Notes under the pieces: model-generated
What the model was told of the DNA's origin: nothing
Seen by the model: the letters and a program-made list of their open reading frames with translations, nothing else
Databases searched by the model: none
Shown here: positions 51,979 to 60,005 of the stretch, piece after piece
Position numbering within the stretch: position 1 is the first letter of the stretch
How the letters are laid out: every line of letters starts with the position of its first letter
Assembly: GCA_003241785.1 (NCBI GenBank)
Contig: QFPW01000016.1
Coordinates: forward strand, 1-64,000
From: Rhodovulum sulfidophilum
GTDB lineage: Bacteria > Pseudomonadota > Alphaproteobacteria > Rhodobacterales > Rhodobacteraceae
DNA length: 64,000 bases
Reading direction: 5' to 3'
Translations under genes and position numbers: made by a program

Positions 51979-53073
51979 TCAGATCAGGAAGTGATCCGCG
52001 CCGAGGTCGGCCACGTCGATGCCCTTCAGCGTGATCGTGACATCCTCGACCGAGAGCCGGGCGCCGGCGGAAACGTCGCTCATCGCCACGTCGCCGAGGT
52101 CGTCGAGCGCGAGCGGGCGCAGGTCGATGAGGTCCCGGGCCAGGTCGAAGTCGGTGATCGTGTCCGATCCGCCGCCGGCGCCGAAGATGAAGGTGTCCGC
52201 GCCGTCGCCGCCGGTGAGCAGGTCGTTGCCCGCGCCGCCCGAGAGCTGGTCGTTGCCGGCGCCGCCGTCGAGCGTGTCCTTGCCCACGTTGCCGACGAGC
52301 TTGTCGTTGCCGATGTCGCCGTAGAGCCGGTCGTTGCCGTAGCCGCCGTCGAGCGTGTCGTTGCCGGCGCCGCCATAGGCGACGTCATGACCGGTGCCCG
52401 CGAAGACCTTGTCGTTGCCGGCGCCCGCGGTGATCAGATCCGCGCCGCCGTAGCCATGGATCTGGTCGTTGCCGCCCGCGCCGTCGATCGTGTCCTTGCC
52501 GTTGTAGCCGGAGAGGATGTCCTTGTAGTCCGAGCCGGTGACGTCGAGGTTGTACTTCGAGATCATGTCGTAGATCGCGCCGGCGTTCTTGTTCTGGACC
52601 GCGGTGTAGAGCGCGTAGACCGGGTTGGTCGCCGCGACGAAGCCCGAGCCGGGGGCGGCGCTGAGGTCCCAGCCGGAGATCTCGAGCCCGGTGTCGAGCC
52701 CGGTGATCGCGCCCGAGGGGCCGGTTCCCTGCGTCCCGGTGGTCTGGCCGTCGACCCACTCGCCGAAGGTCAGCGAGTCGATGCTGCCCGAGATGCCATG
52801 GCCATAGGCCGGGCCGTAGTGGATGAAGTCATAGGCGAGATCCGCGCCGTCGATCAGCGCCACCTTGTCCGACTTGCCGGCGCCCTCGACGTAGCGCCCG
52901 AGGATCTGCTCGCCGTTGAGATAGTAGACCGCGCCGAAGGCACCGTCGGGCGCGCCGCCCCAGAAGGACATGTCGCCCGCGCCGAGATCGGCGAAATGCG
53001 TCGAGATATAGGTCGGGAAGTTGACGCCCCGCAGCGCGGAGGCATCGATCGTGAGCACGGCGTTCGTGGTCAT
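51979..53073 (-). CDS. HasA-like haemophore domain fused to RTX repeats (upstream copy)
   Basis: The 364-residue protein has a HasA-like N-terminal half: TYISTHFADLGAGDMSFWGG, ALIDGADLAYDFIHYG with Tyr81 in the haem-ligand Tyr position, GHGISGSIDSLTFGEW, then LEISGWDLSAA and NPVYALYTAV. His26 lies in the region of the second HasA haem loop. Residues about 188-297 are RTX nonapeptides (GGAGNDTLD type), more than in the other copy. The C-terminus DHFLI fits type I secretion. It is first in the three-gene unit. The two copies differ markedly, suggesting distinct haem sources or roles. Confidence 0.85.
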   Translation of the reverse strand: MTTNAVLTIDASALRGVNFPTYISTHFADLGAGDMSFWGGAPDGAFGAVYYLNGEQILGRYVEGAGKSDKVALIDGADLAYDFIHYGPAYGHGISGSIDSLTFGEWVDGQTTGTQGTGPSGAITGLDTGLEISGWDLSAAPGSGFVAATNPVYALYTAVQNKNAGAIYDMISKYNLDVTGSDYKDILSGYNGKDTIDGAGGNDQIHGYGGADLITAGAGNDKVFAGTGHDVAYGGAGNDTLDGGYGNDRLYGDIGNDKLVGNVGKDTLDGGAGNDQLSGGAGNDLLTGGDGADTFIFGAGGGSDTITDFDLARDLIDLRPLALDDLGDVAMSDVSAGARLSVEDVTITLKGIDVADLGADHFLI

Positions 53074-53474
53074 GTTGGGTCCTGTCTGTCCGTCGGGCTG
53101 GCCTCGGTGGTGCCCGGGGCTCGGGTGGAGCGAAGATCAGCGGGAATGCTGGCTCGACGGAGAGCGCGGGGACGGATCGGCCGGCCCGCAACTCGCTGCG
53201 CGAACGGTATCGGAACCGTGGCGGGCTACCCTGCTTCACGCGATGCGCTAACATGGCCGAAAAGACGAGTCAAACGAATATGATATTTAGATATGTCGTC
53301 CAAATAATAAATAATTCGCATAGTATCTGATACATCTATGAATAGATCGAGGCACGAATTGAACCTCGGTTCAATTCGTGCTCGTTCATCTTTCGCGCTT
53401 CGGTACCATCCTGGCGACGCGGCGCTGGCTGGGATGGCGATTTGGGACCACGCGCGCGGCGGCCCCGGATCCGG
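53074..53474. promoter_or_regulatory. AT-rich regulatory gap upstream of the haem operon
   Basis: About 400 bases without a gene. Between 53270 and 53400 it is strikingly AT-rich for this replicon, as expected for a promoter and iron or haem control region. It contains GTATCTGATAC (53323-53333, palindrome) and a 30-base perfect inverted repeat at 53352-53381. No confident match to a Fur, Irr or RirA site was made. Confidence 0.5.
53352..53381. repeat. 30-base perfect inverted repeat
   Basis: GCACGAATTGAACC is followed by TC and its exact reverse complement. The left arm begins 278 bases upstream of the HasA-RTX start and lies 93 bases past the HmuS-like stop codon. It may be an operator or a terminator without T-run for the HmuS-like gene. 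Confidence 0.7.
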
Positions 53475-54539
53475 TCAGCCCGCGGCCCGGGCGGGCTCCG
53501 CCGTCTCGGCGAGCGTGGGCTGGGCGTCGACGATCCGCCGCCAGTCGGCGAGCGCCTCCGGGCCGGCCTTGTTCACCCCGAAGAACTGGGCGATCAGCAT
53601 GCCCTGGGCGTCGAAGCATTCGACGGAGAGCGCGGCGCCCCGCCGGGTGGGCTTGTCGACCGCCCAGACCTCGGCGACATGGTCGGCGCGCAGGTGCAGG
53701 TCGAGCCCGGGATCGAGGATGTTGAGCCAGGGGCCGAGGGTGGCGACGCGGTGGATCGGGCCGGTGTGGATCTCGATGCAGCCGCGGTTGCCGACGAAGA
53801 CCATGATCGGCGTGCCGGTCCCGGCCGCGGCCTCGAGGCAGGCCGCGATCGCGCCGGGCGCGAGACGCCGCGTGAGCGGCTCGGCCGCGACGCGGTAGGC
53901 GCCGAGCCGGTTCATCCGGAGCCGGCCCGCCATGGTGAGGAACTGGTGCGTGTCGGTCATCCGGGCCCAGGCCTCGCGCAGCTCGGGCGCCCGGGCGGGA
54001 TCGCCGCTCGGCCCCTCGACGGGCGTGCGCGGCGTGACCTGGAGGGCCGGCGCCTCGACGCGCAGCGCGTCCACGACGGGGGCCCAGGCGGACAGCGTCG
54101 ATTCCGGGCGCGGGTAGACCTTGTGGACCGCGTCCCCGGCCGCGTCGAAGACCTGGATCGAGCGCTGTGTCCCGCGCTCGGTCTCGCGCTCGACCGCGAA
54201 GGCATAGACCCAATGCGAGGGGAAGAAGCGCAGGTCGATCTCGCCGGCGGCGATGAAGGAGGCGTTCGCTCCCGGCTTGTACCCCGCGTAGGGGCCGGTC
54301 TTCTCGATGACGCAGGACTCGTTGCGGGTCAGCGCCATCAGCGGCCCCAGCGCCTCGAGCGCCGGGACGAGCCGGTCGGGATGCGGCGCGAGGCTGACCG
54401 CCCCATGGCCGAGATGCGCGGCGACGAGCTCCGCCTCGGATACGCCGAATTCGGCGGCGAGGTCGCGATCCCGCGTCCCGGGGTGCTCAATGCGCGCCGC
54501 GCGCAGGGCTTCGGCGGTCGGTCGGTTGGTGTCGGACAT
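53475..54539 (-). CDS. hmuS: HemS/HmuS-like haem-handling protein
   Basis: The 354-residue cytoplasmic protein has the two related halves of the HemS family. The first half shows TRNESCVIEKTGPYAG ... IDLRFFPSHWVYAFAVE, the second TPIMVFVGNRGCIEIHTGPIHRVATLGPWLNILDPGLDLHLRADHVAEVWAVDKPTRRGA. The family binds haem and takes part in haem release or transfer after import. ATG 54539 gives the family's usual start (PTAEALRAARIEHPGTRDRDLAAEFGVSEAELVAA). It lies directly upstream of the haemophore-receptor unit on the same strand. The hmuTUV importer is not in the window. Confidence 0.93.
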   Translation of the reverse strand: MSDTNRPTAEALRAARIEHPGTRDRDLAAEFGVSEAELVAAHLGHGAVSLAPHPDRLVPALEALGPLMALTRNESCVIEKTGPYAGYKPGANASFIAAGEIDLRFFPSHWVYAFAVERETERGTQRSIQVFDAAGDAVHKVYPRPESTLSAWAPVVDALRVEAPALQVTPRTPVEGPSGDPARAPELREAWARMTDTHQFLTMAGRLRMNRLGAYRVAAEPLTRRLAPGAIAACLEAAAGTGTPIMVFVGNRGCIEIHTGPIHRVATLGPWLNILDPGLDLHLRADHVAEVWAVDKPTRRGAALSVECFDAQGMLIAQFFGVNKAGPEALADWRRIVDAQPTLAETAEPARAAG

Positions 54540-54762
54540 CTGGACCTGGCAGGGGTGTGGCGCGTCTCTGGCCAGGGCGTCGTCGAATCGAACGCGCAAG
54601 ATCGCTGGATAGCATCTGTTCACACCGCTGCTATTCGAACGCCGCGCGCCGCGCAATAGGCATGCGCGGCGGCGGCGCGAGTACTTGCGCTTTTCTCGAA
54701 GGGGCCGTCGCGGGCGGGCCGTCCGGGGTCCGGGGGCCGGGTCGGCCCCGCGCGACCGGAAT

Positions 54763-55716
54763 TCAGGCGACGTGGTCGGCGACGTAGGCGCCGCGCTGGC
54801 CGATCGGCTCCTCCGGGCCGGTCGTGGTGTCGCGCGCGGTCTGGAGCTCCATCTGCGCGTTGATCTCGGCGCCGAGCAGCACCACGAAGGCGCTGCCGTA
54901 GAGCCAGAACATCAGGCCGACGATCGCGCCGATCGAGCCGTATGTCTCGTTGAAATGGCCGAAGCGCGCGACATAGACCGAAAGCAGCAGCGAGGCGGCC
55001 ACCCAGCCGAGGGTCGCCGCCACCGCGCCGACGGTGACCCAGCGCTTGCGGGCGAGCGCGCGATGCGGACCGTAGCGATAGAGCCCGCCGATCAGGAAGA
55101 TCATCGCGACGCCGAGGATCAGGAGCGGCGTCAGCTGGGCGAGCAGCGCGCCGAGCGGGCCGATGTCGCTGAAATGCAGGATCGCCGGCACCGCGACGAC
55201 CGCGAGCAGCGCGATGATGGCGACGGCGATCAGGAGCAGCGTGAGCACGAGCGAGGTCAGGTACTGCACCACGATGCCGCGGCTGTCCTCCTCGCCGTAG
55301 ACGACGTTGAGCCCCTCCATCAGCGCGGTGACGCCGGCGCGCGCGCTCCAGAGCACGATGGCGAGCGACAGCAGGGAGGCGACGCCGAGCCGGGCCGGAG
55401 GCGCGGCGATCAACTGCGCCACCTGCTGCTGGATGATCGCGTAGACGTCGTGCGGCAGCAGGGGGCGCACCTCGGCGAGCGTGTTCGCGATATCCACCGG
55501 GTCGGCGATCGCGCCATAGAGCGCGATCAGCGCGGCGAGCGCGGGAAAGATCGCGAGCAGGCCGTAGAAGGCGATCCCGGCGGAGATGATCGAGAGATGG
55601 TGCTGGCCGATCCCGAGCCAGACCCGCCAGGCGATCGCGCGCCAGGCGACCCACGGAAAGGCCCCCGGCCGCGCCGCGTTCTGGCCCTTGCGTTTTTCGA
55701 TCGCCGGTTGATCCAC
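54763..55716 (-). CDS. YihY/virulence factor BrkB family membrane protein
   Basis: The 317-residue protein has six predicted membrane helices. HLSIISAGIAFYGLLAIFPALAALIALYG and a late RWVTVGAVAATLGWVAASLLLSVYVARFGHFNETYGSIGAIVGLMFWLYGSAFVVLLGAEINAQME are characteristic. The start is GTG 55716, chosen for the GGAGG seven bases upstream. The family was once labelled ribonuclease BN; its role is a membrane function not yet clear. Confidence 0.92.
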   Translation of the reverse strand: MDQPAIEKRKGQNAARPGAFPWVAWRAIAWRVWLGIGQHHLSIISAGIAFYGLLAIFPALAALIALYGAIADPVDIANTLAEVRPLLPHDVYAIIQQQVAQLIAAPPARLGVASLLSLAIVLWSARAGVTALMEGLNVVYGEEDSRGIVVQYLTSLVLTLLLIAVAIIALLAVVAVPAILHFSDIGPLGALLAQLTPLLILGVAMIFLIGGLYRYGPHRALARKRWVTVGAVAATLGWVAASLLLSVYVARFGHFNETYGSIGAIVGLMFWLYGSAFVVLLGAEINAQMELQTARDTTTGPEEPIGQRGAYVADHVA

Positions 55717-55799
55717 GAGGCGGCCTCCGTATTGGTCACCTCCCTCAACCCTGGCGCGGCTTCCCCGTTCCCCCCGCGCGCCGGCGCGCGCCGCCCGGC

Positions 55800-55997
55800 C
55801 TAGCCGCGCAGCAGCGACTCGAGGCCGGTCAGCAGCCCTTCGTGATCCGCGACGCCCGCGTCGAACAGCGTCAGCACGTTCATCGCGACGTGCCGCCGCT
55901 CGGGCTCGGCGACGATCGCATGCCGGGTGCAATAGGCGTCGACGACCTCGGTCATGATCCTGAGCTGGACGGTGTCCGCGATCCGTGAGCCCCTCAT
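55800..55997 (-). CDS. Small hypothetical protein, 65 residues
   Basis: A 65-residue soluble, mostly helical protein (MRGSRIADTV ... ESLLRG). An AGGAGG site five bases before the ATG supports it as real. I do not recognise the family. It may be co-transcribed with the YihY-like gene 83 bases downstream. Confidence 0.7.
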   Translation of the reverse strand: MRGSRIADTVQLRIMTEVVDAYCTRHAIVAEPERRHVAMNVLTLFDAGVADHEGLLTGLESLLRG

Positions 55998-56211
55998 CCT
56001 CGCCTCCTTTCACGCGCGAAGCGGGATCGGCGCCGTCCGAACGGCCCGGGCCGCCGCGCGCGCGGCGGTTCGTGAACCCGATCTCGCGGCAAGGAGGTGG
56101 CGGTTTTCCGGCGCGGGCTCAATAAACTATGTTAAGCGCCGGCGCCGCATGGCGGGCGCCCGGCCCGCGCGCGCCGCGGACCGCGGGTCTTGCGCCGGCG
56201 GGGCCGAGAGA

Positions 56212-56235
56212 GTATATACGAAGACGTATATACGT
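56212..56235. promoter_or_regulatory. VapBC operator with two GTATATAC dyads
   Basis: GTATATAC at 56212-56219 recurs at 56226-56233 within the 12-base palindrome ACGTATATACGT, 14 bases apart centre to centre and 11 bases before the VapB start. Such paired dyads overlapping a TATA-like -10 are typical autoregulatory operators of toxin-antitoxin operons. Confidence 0.75.
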
Positions 56236-56246
56236 GGGAGGCGGTG

Positions 56247-56507
56247 ATGGCCCATATCGCGAAGGTGTTCCAGTCGGGCAATTCCCAGGCGGTCCGGCTG
56301 CCGAAGGATTTCCGCTTCGAGGTCGACGAGGTCGAGGTCTCGCGCGAGGGCGACGCGGTGATCCTGAGGCCCAGGGCCGACACGCGCCGGCCCTGGGCCT
56401 CGCTGCGCGCCGCGATCGAGCGCGGCGTGAGCGAGGACTTCATGGCCGAGGGACGCGACCAGCCCGGGGAGCAGCGGCGTCCGGATCTCGACCAGGCATT
56501 CCGGTGA
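56247..56507 (+). CDS. vapB: VapB-type antitoxin (AbrB fold)
   Basis: The 86-residue protein has an N-terminal AbrB-type swapped-hairpin domain (AKVFQSGNSQAVRLPKDFRFEVDEVEVSREGDAVILRP), followed by a Arg-rich C-terminal tail that binds the toxin. The ATG follows GGGAGG. Its stop overlaps the VapC GTG as GTGA. Confidence 0.94.
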   Translation: MAHIAKVFQSGNSQAVRLPKDFRFEVDEVEVSREGDAVILRPRADTRRPWASLRAAIERGVSEDFMAEGRDQPGEQRRPDLDQAFR

Positions 56508-56911
56508 GCCTTCGCCTGCTCGACACAAACGCGGTCATCGCGCTGGTGACGCGCCGGTCCGAGGCGTTGCTGCGCCGGGTCGAGGCCTGCGCGCCGGGCA
56601 CGCTCGGCCTGTCGGCGATCGTCGCGCACGAACTCTACTACGGCGCCTATCGCAGCCAGAAGGTCGCCTTCAATCTCGAGACGCTGCGGCTTCTCCTCGC
56701 CGATCTGGTGCTTCTCGATTTCGATCGCGAGGACGCGCGCGCCGCGGGCGAGATCCGGGCGGAGCTGGCGCGCCGCGGCACGCCGATCGGCCCTTACGAC
56801 GTGCTGATCGCGGGGCAGGCGAAGGCGCGCGGCCTCACGCTCGTCACCAACAATACCGGGGAATTCGACCGGGTCGCCGGGCTGCGGGTCGAGGACTGGT
56901 CGGCCGGCTGA
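56504..56911 (+). CDS. vapC: VapC-type PIN-domain toxin
   Basis: The 135-residue protein has the PIN acidic residues: Asp in RLLDTNAVIAL, Glu in VAHELYYG, Asp in GPYDVLIAGQAKARG and the last acidic site in TNNTGEFDRV. VapC toxins cleave tRNA or other RNA when freed from VapB. GTG start inside the vapB stop indicates coupled translation. It probably stabilises this replicon. Confidence 0.94.
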   Translation: MSLRLLDTNAVIALVTRRSEALLRRVEACAPGTLGLSAIVAHELYYGAYRSQKVAFNLETLRLLLADLVLLDFDREDARAAGEIRAELARRGTPIGPYDVLIAGQAKARGLTLVTNNTGEFDRVAGLRVEDWSAG

Positions 56912-57047
56912 AGGGTCACGCCGGGTCTCGACGCGCTTCCGCCGGTCCGCCTCTGGTCCCGGCCCCCGACCGGCCCCGATTTCGTCGCCGGGAACCGTCC
57001 CGGCCCCGTCGCGGTTTCTCCGGCGGCGTGGCGAGGAGGGAACGGAG

Positions 57048-57449
57048 ATGAAACTGTCGGGGGGCTGCAACTGCGGGCAGGTCCGCTACGAGGTCGAAGG
57101 CGCGCCGATCCGCGTCGGGATCTGCCATTGCGCGACCTGCCGGAAGGATTCCGGCGCGGCCTTCTCCTTCTTCGGCATCTGGGCCAGGGACCGCGCGACG
57201 CTCTCGGGGGAGCTCCGATGCTGGCAAAGCCGCGCGGGCGGCGAGCGGTTCTGCCCGACCTGCGGCTCCTCGCTCTTCAGCTGGCGGGAGGGTTCGGACG
57301 AGATCGAGATCAAGCTCGGCACCCTCGACGGCCCGCCGACCGCGCTCGCGCCGGTCTACGAGCTATGGACCATCCGCCGCGAGCCGTGGCTCGCGCCGCT
57401 CGAAGGCGCGGAGCGGCACGACCGCGACCGGGACGAACCCGAAGGGTAG
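57048..57449 (+). CDS. GFA-family (glutathione-dependent formaldehyde-activating) protein
   Basis: The 133-residue protein has the zinc cysteines of the family: CNCG near the N-terminus, GICHCATCRKDSGAAFSFF, and RFCPTCGSSLF. The start ATG 57048 follows CGGAG. Few members of this large family are glutathione-dependent formaldehyde enzymes, so the activity is uncertain. Confidence 0.92.
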   Translation: MKLSGGCNCGQVRYEVEGAPIRVGICHCATCRKDSGAAFSFFGIWARDRATLSGELRCWQSRAGGERFCPTCGSSLFSWREGSDEIEIKLGTLDGPPTALAPVYELWTIRREPWLAPLEGAERHDRDRDEPEG

Positions 57450-57568
57450 GGCGCGGCTCGCCGCCTCGCGGCGCGTCATAAAACCTTCACTACGATCCGC
57501 CCGCCTCCGCTGCGATGGTGCGCGCGAGTCGGCCCGGGGGAGGGCGCGGCATGTGTCGGAGTGGTGGC

Positions 57569-58489
57569 ATGACAGAGGGTGAGATGGATTTCGGCGCGCG
57601 GGACTGGCTCGAGGCCGAGCTCGCCGATACGCTGGACGAGGATTACGAGCTCGAGCTGTCCGAGCCGGCGCTCTCGCTCGAGATCCGCAAGATCTACAAG
57701 CGCGCGCATCCGCCCTCGATCGACCGGATCGAGTATTTCCGCGCGCTGCTCAGGCTCCAGTCCGAGCTCATCAAGCTCCAGAGCTGGGTCGCCTATCGCA
57801 AGGAGAAGGTCGTCGTGATCTTCGAGGGTCGCGACAGCGCCGGCAAGGGCGGGGCGATCAAGCGCATCACCCAGCGCCTCAACCCGCGCATCGCCCGCGT
57901 CGTGGCGCTGCCCGCCCCGACCGAGCGCGAGAAATCGCAATGGTACTTCCAGCGCTACGTGCCGCACCTGCCGGCCGGCGGCGAGATCGTGCTCTTCGAC
58001 CGCTCCTGGTACAACCGCTCCGGCGTCGAGCGGGTGATGGGCTTCGCGACCGAGGATCAGGTCGAGCAGTTCTTCGAGGACGTGCCGGAATTCGAGCGGA
58101 TGCTGGTCCGATCGGGCGTGCGGCTGATCAAGTACTGGTTCTCGATCACCGACGAGGAGCAGCAGATGCGCTTCCTGATGCGCATCCACGACCCGATGAA
58201 GCAGTGGAAGCTGTCGCCGATGGACCTGCAGAGCCGGGTTCGCTGGGAGCAATACACCAAGGCCAAGGAAGAGGCGCTGGAACGCACCAACATCCCCGAG
58301 GCGCCCTGGTACATCGTCGAGGGCAACGACAAGAAGCGGGCGCGGCTGAACTGCATCGACCACCTGCTGACGCGGATCCCCTACGAGGACGTGCCGCTCG
58401 AGGAGATCGCCCTGCCCGAACGGGTGTTCAACCCCGAGTACGAGCGCAAGGTGCTGCCGCCCGAGCTCTACGTGCCCGCGAAATACTGA
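57569..58489 (+). CDS. ppk2: Polyphosphate kinase 2
   Basis: The 306-residue protein matches single-domain PPK2: Walker A IFEGRDSAGKGGAIKRITQ, ALPAPTEREKSQWYFQRYV, lid and Walker B region LFDRSWYNRSGVERVMGF, then RWEQYTKAKEEALERTN. It transfers phosphate between polyphosphate and nucleotides, making GTP or ATP. ATG 57569 follows GGAG and gives a standard length; upstream codons look non-coding. It converges with the carnitine genes. Confidence 0.95.
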   Translation: MTEGEMDFGARDWLEAELADTLDEDYELELSEPALSLEIRKIYKRAHPPSIDRIEYFRALLRLQSELIKLQSWVAYRKEKVVVIFEGRDSAGKGGAIKRITQRLNPRIARVVALPAPTEREKSQWYFQRYVPHLPAGGEIVLFDRSWYNRSGVERVMGFATEDQVEQFFEDVPEFERMLVRSGVRLIKYWFSITDEEQQMRFLMRIHDPMKQWKLSPMDLQSRVRWEQYTKAKEEALERTNIPEAPWYIVEGNDKKRARLNCIDHLLTRIPYEDVPLEEIALPERVFNPEYERKVLPPELYVPAKY

Positions 58490-58526
58490 CGCGCGCCGCG
58501 CGCCACCGGGGCCGTTCCGGAGCGCG

Positions 58527-60005
58527 CTACCGCGGGGCGCCGACCGCGCGGCCGGCGGCCGCGGGGCGGGGCAGCGCGCGATGCGCGGCGGCGAGGGGGT
58601 CGAGCGCCGCCAGCACTGGCGCCGCCGCCGGGCAGGCGCGGCTGGCCGTCATGTCGACGTGGAGCAGCATCTGCTCGGCCGTCGCCACGACCGCGCCGTC
58701 CGCGCCCAGCATGCGGTGGAAGACGTGGATCCGCTTGGCGTCGGCGCCGAGGATCTGCGTCGTCGTCCGGTAGGCGTCGCCGCGCCGGGCCTCGCCGAGA
58801 TGCAGGATATGCGTCTCGACCGTATAGTAGCTGTGCCCGCCCGCGACATAGTCGGGGCCCGCCCCGATCCGCGCGAGCAGCGCGTCGGTGGTCTCGCCGA
58901 AGACCTGCAGGTAGCGGCTCTCGGTCATGTGGCCGTTGTAGTCGATCCAGTCCTCCGGAACCCGGCCCTCGAGCAGGGTCAGCGGCTCGGAGGCGCCGCC
59001 CGCCGCCGCGGCCGCCTCGCGCATCCGCGCCTCGCGCGCGCGCAGCAGCGCGCCGGCGCCCCAGCCCTCGCCGCCACGCTGCGCCGCGAGGGCGCGGGTG
59101 ATCGCGACGAGGTTGTCGTCGCGGATCCGCTCGAGCGCGCGCAAGGTGAGATCGCCGGTCTGCGCGTCCGACTGGTCGGCGATCTTGCCGATCAGCGTCG
59201 CGTCGAGGTCGGGCACGTCCATGAGCTTGGTCCAGGGCCATTTCAGCGCCGGGCCGAACTGCGCCAGGAAATGCCGGATCCCGGCGTCGCCACCGGCGAT
59301 GCGATAGGTCTGGAACAGCCCCATCTGCGCCCAGCGGAGGCCGAAGGAATAGCGGATGACGTCGTCGATCTCCTCGACGCTCGCCACGTCGTCGTGGACG
59401 AGCCAGAGCGCCTCGCGCCACAGCGCCTCGAGCAGCCGGTCGCCGACGAAGGCCTCGATCTCGCGCCGGATCACCACCGGCTTCATCCCGATCGCGGTGT
59501 AGAGTTCCACCGCGCGGGCGACCGCCCCGGGGCTCGTCGCCTTGCCCGCGACGATCTCCACGAGCGGCAGCAGATAGACCGGGTTGAACGGATGCGCGAC
59601 GACGAGCCGCGTGGGGTTCGCCATCCCCGCCTGCAGGTCGCTCGGCGGCAGGCCGGAGGTCGAGGAGCCGATCAGCGCCTCGGGGGCCGCCGCGGCGTCG
59701 ATCTCGGCGAGGATCCGCGACTTGAGCTCCAGCCGCTCGGGCACGCTCTCCTGGATGAAATCGGCGCCCGCGACCGCAGCTTCGATCGAGCGGGCGAAGC
59801 TCAGCCGGCCCCGGGGCGGGCGCGGCGCGTCGAAGAGCTTCGCCTCGGCGCGCTCGGCGTTGGCGAGCACCTCGGCCACGATCCGCTCGGCCTCGGGCCC
59901 GGGATCGAAGACCGCGACGTCGACGCCCGAGAGGATGAGCCGCGCGACCCAGCCCGCGCCGATCACCCCGCCGCCGACGCAGGCGGCCTTGCGCGGCGCG
60001 CTCAC
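58527..60005 (-). CDS. Carnitine 3-dehydrogenase fused to a betainyl-CoA thioesterase
   Basis: The 492-residue protein has a 3-hydroxyacyl-CoA-dehydrogenase-type N-terminal part (about 1-320) with KAACVGGGVIGAGWVARL, IGSSTSGLPPSDL and VAHPFNPVYLLPLVEIV. A hot-dog thioesterase domain (about 330-470) follows with PEDWIDYNGHMTESRYLQVF and YYTVETHILHLGEA. This fusion is known in carnitine degradation. The first domain oxidises L-carnitine to dehydrocarnitine, and the second probably frees glycine betaine from betainyl-CoA. The GTG start overlaps the BKACE stop. Confidence 0.93.
   Translation of the reverse strand: MSAPRKAACVGGGVIGAGWVARLILSGVDVAVFDPGPEAERIVAEVLANAERAEAKLFDAPRPPRGRLSFARSIEAAVAGADFIQESVPERLELKSRILAEIDAAAAPEALIGSSTSGLPPSDLQAGMANPTRLVVAHPFNPVYLLPLVEIVAGKATSPGAVARAVELYTAIGMKPVVIRREIEAFVGDRLLEALWREALWLVHDDVASVEEIDDVIRYSFGLRWAQMGLFQTYRIAGGDAGIRHFLAQFGPALKWPWTKLMDVPDLDATLIGKIADQSDAQTGDLTLRALERIRDDNLVAITRALAAQRGGEGWGAGALLRAREARMREAAAAAGGASEPLTLLEGRVPEDWIDYNGHMTESRYLQVFGETTDALLARIGAGPDYVAGGHSYYTVETHILHLGEARRGDAYRTTTQILGADAKRIHVFHRMLGADGAVVATAEQMLLHVDMTASRACPAAAPVLAALDPLAAAHRALPRPAAAGRAVGAPR

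Noticed and set aside
58490..58526. GC-rich dyad between the PPK2 and carnitine genes as terminator
   Set aside because: The short GCGCGCC/GGCGCGC-type symmetry is expected by chance at this GC content and no stem of useful length forms.
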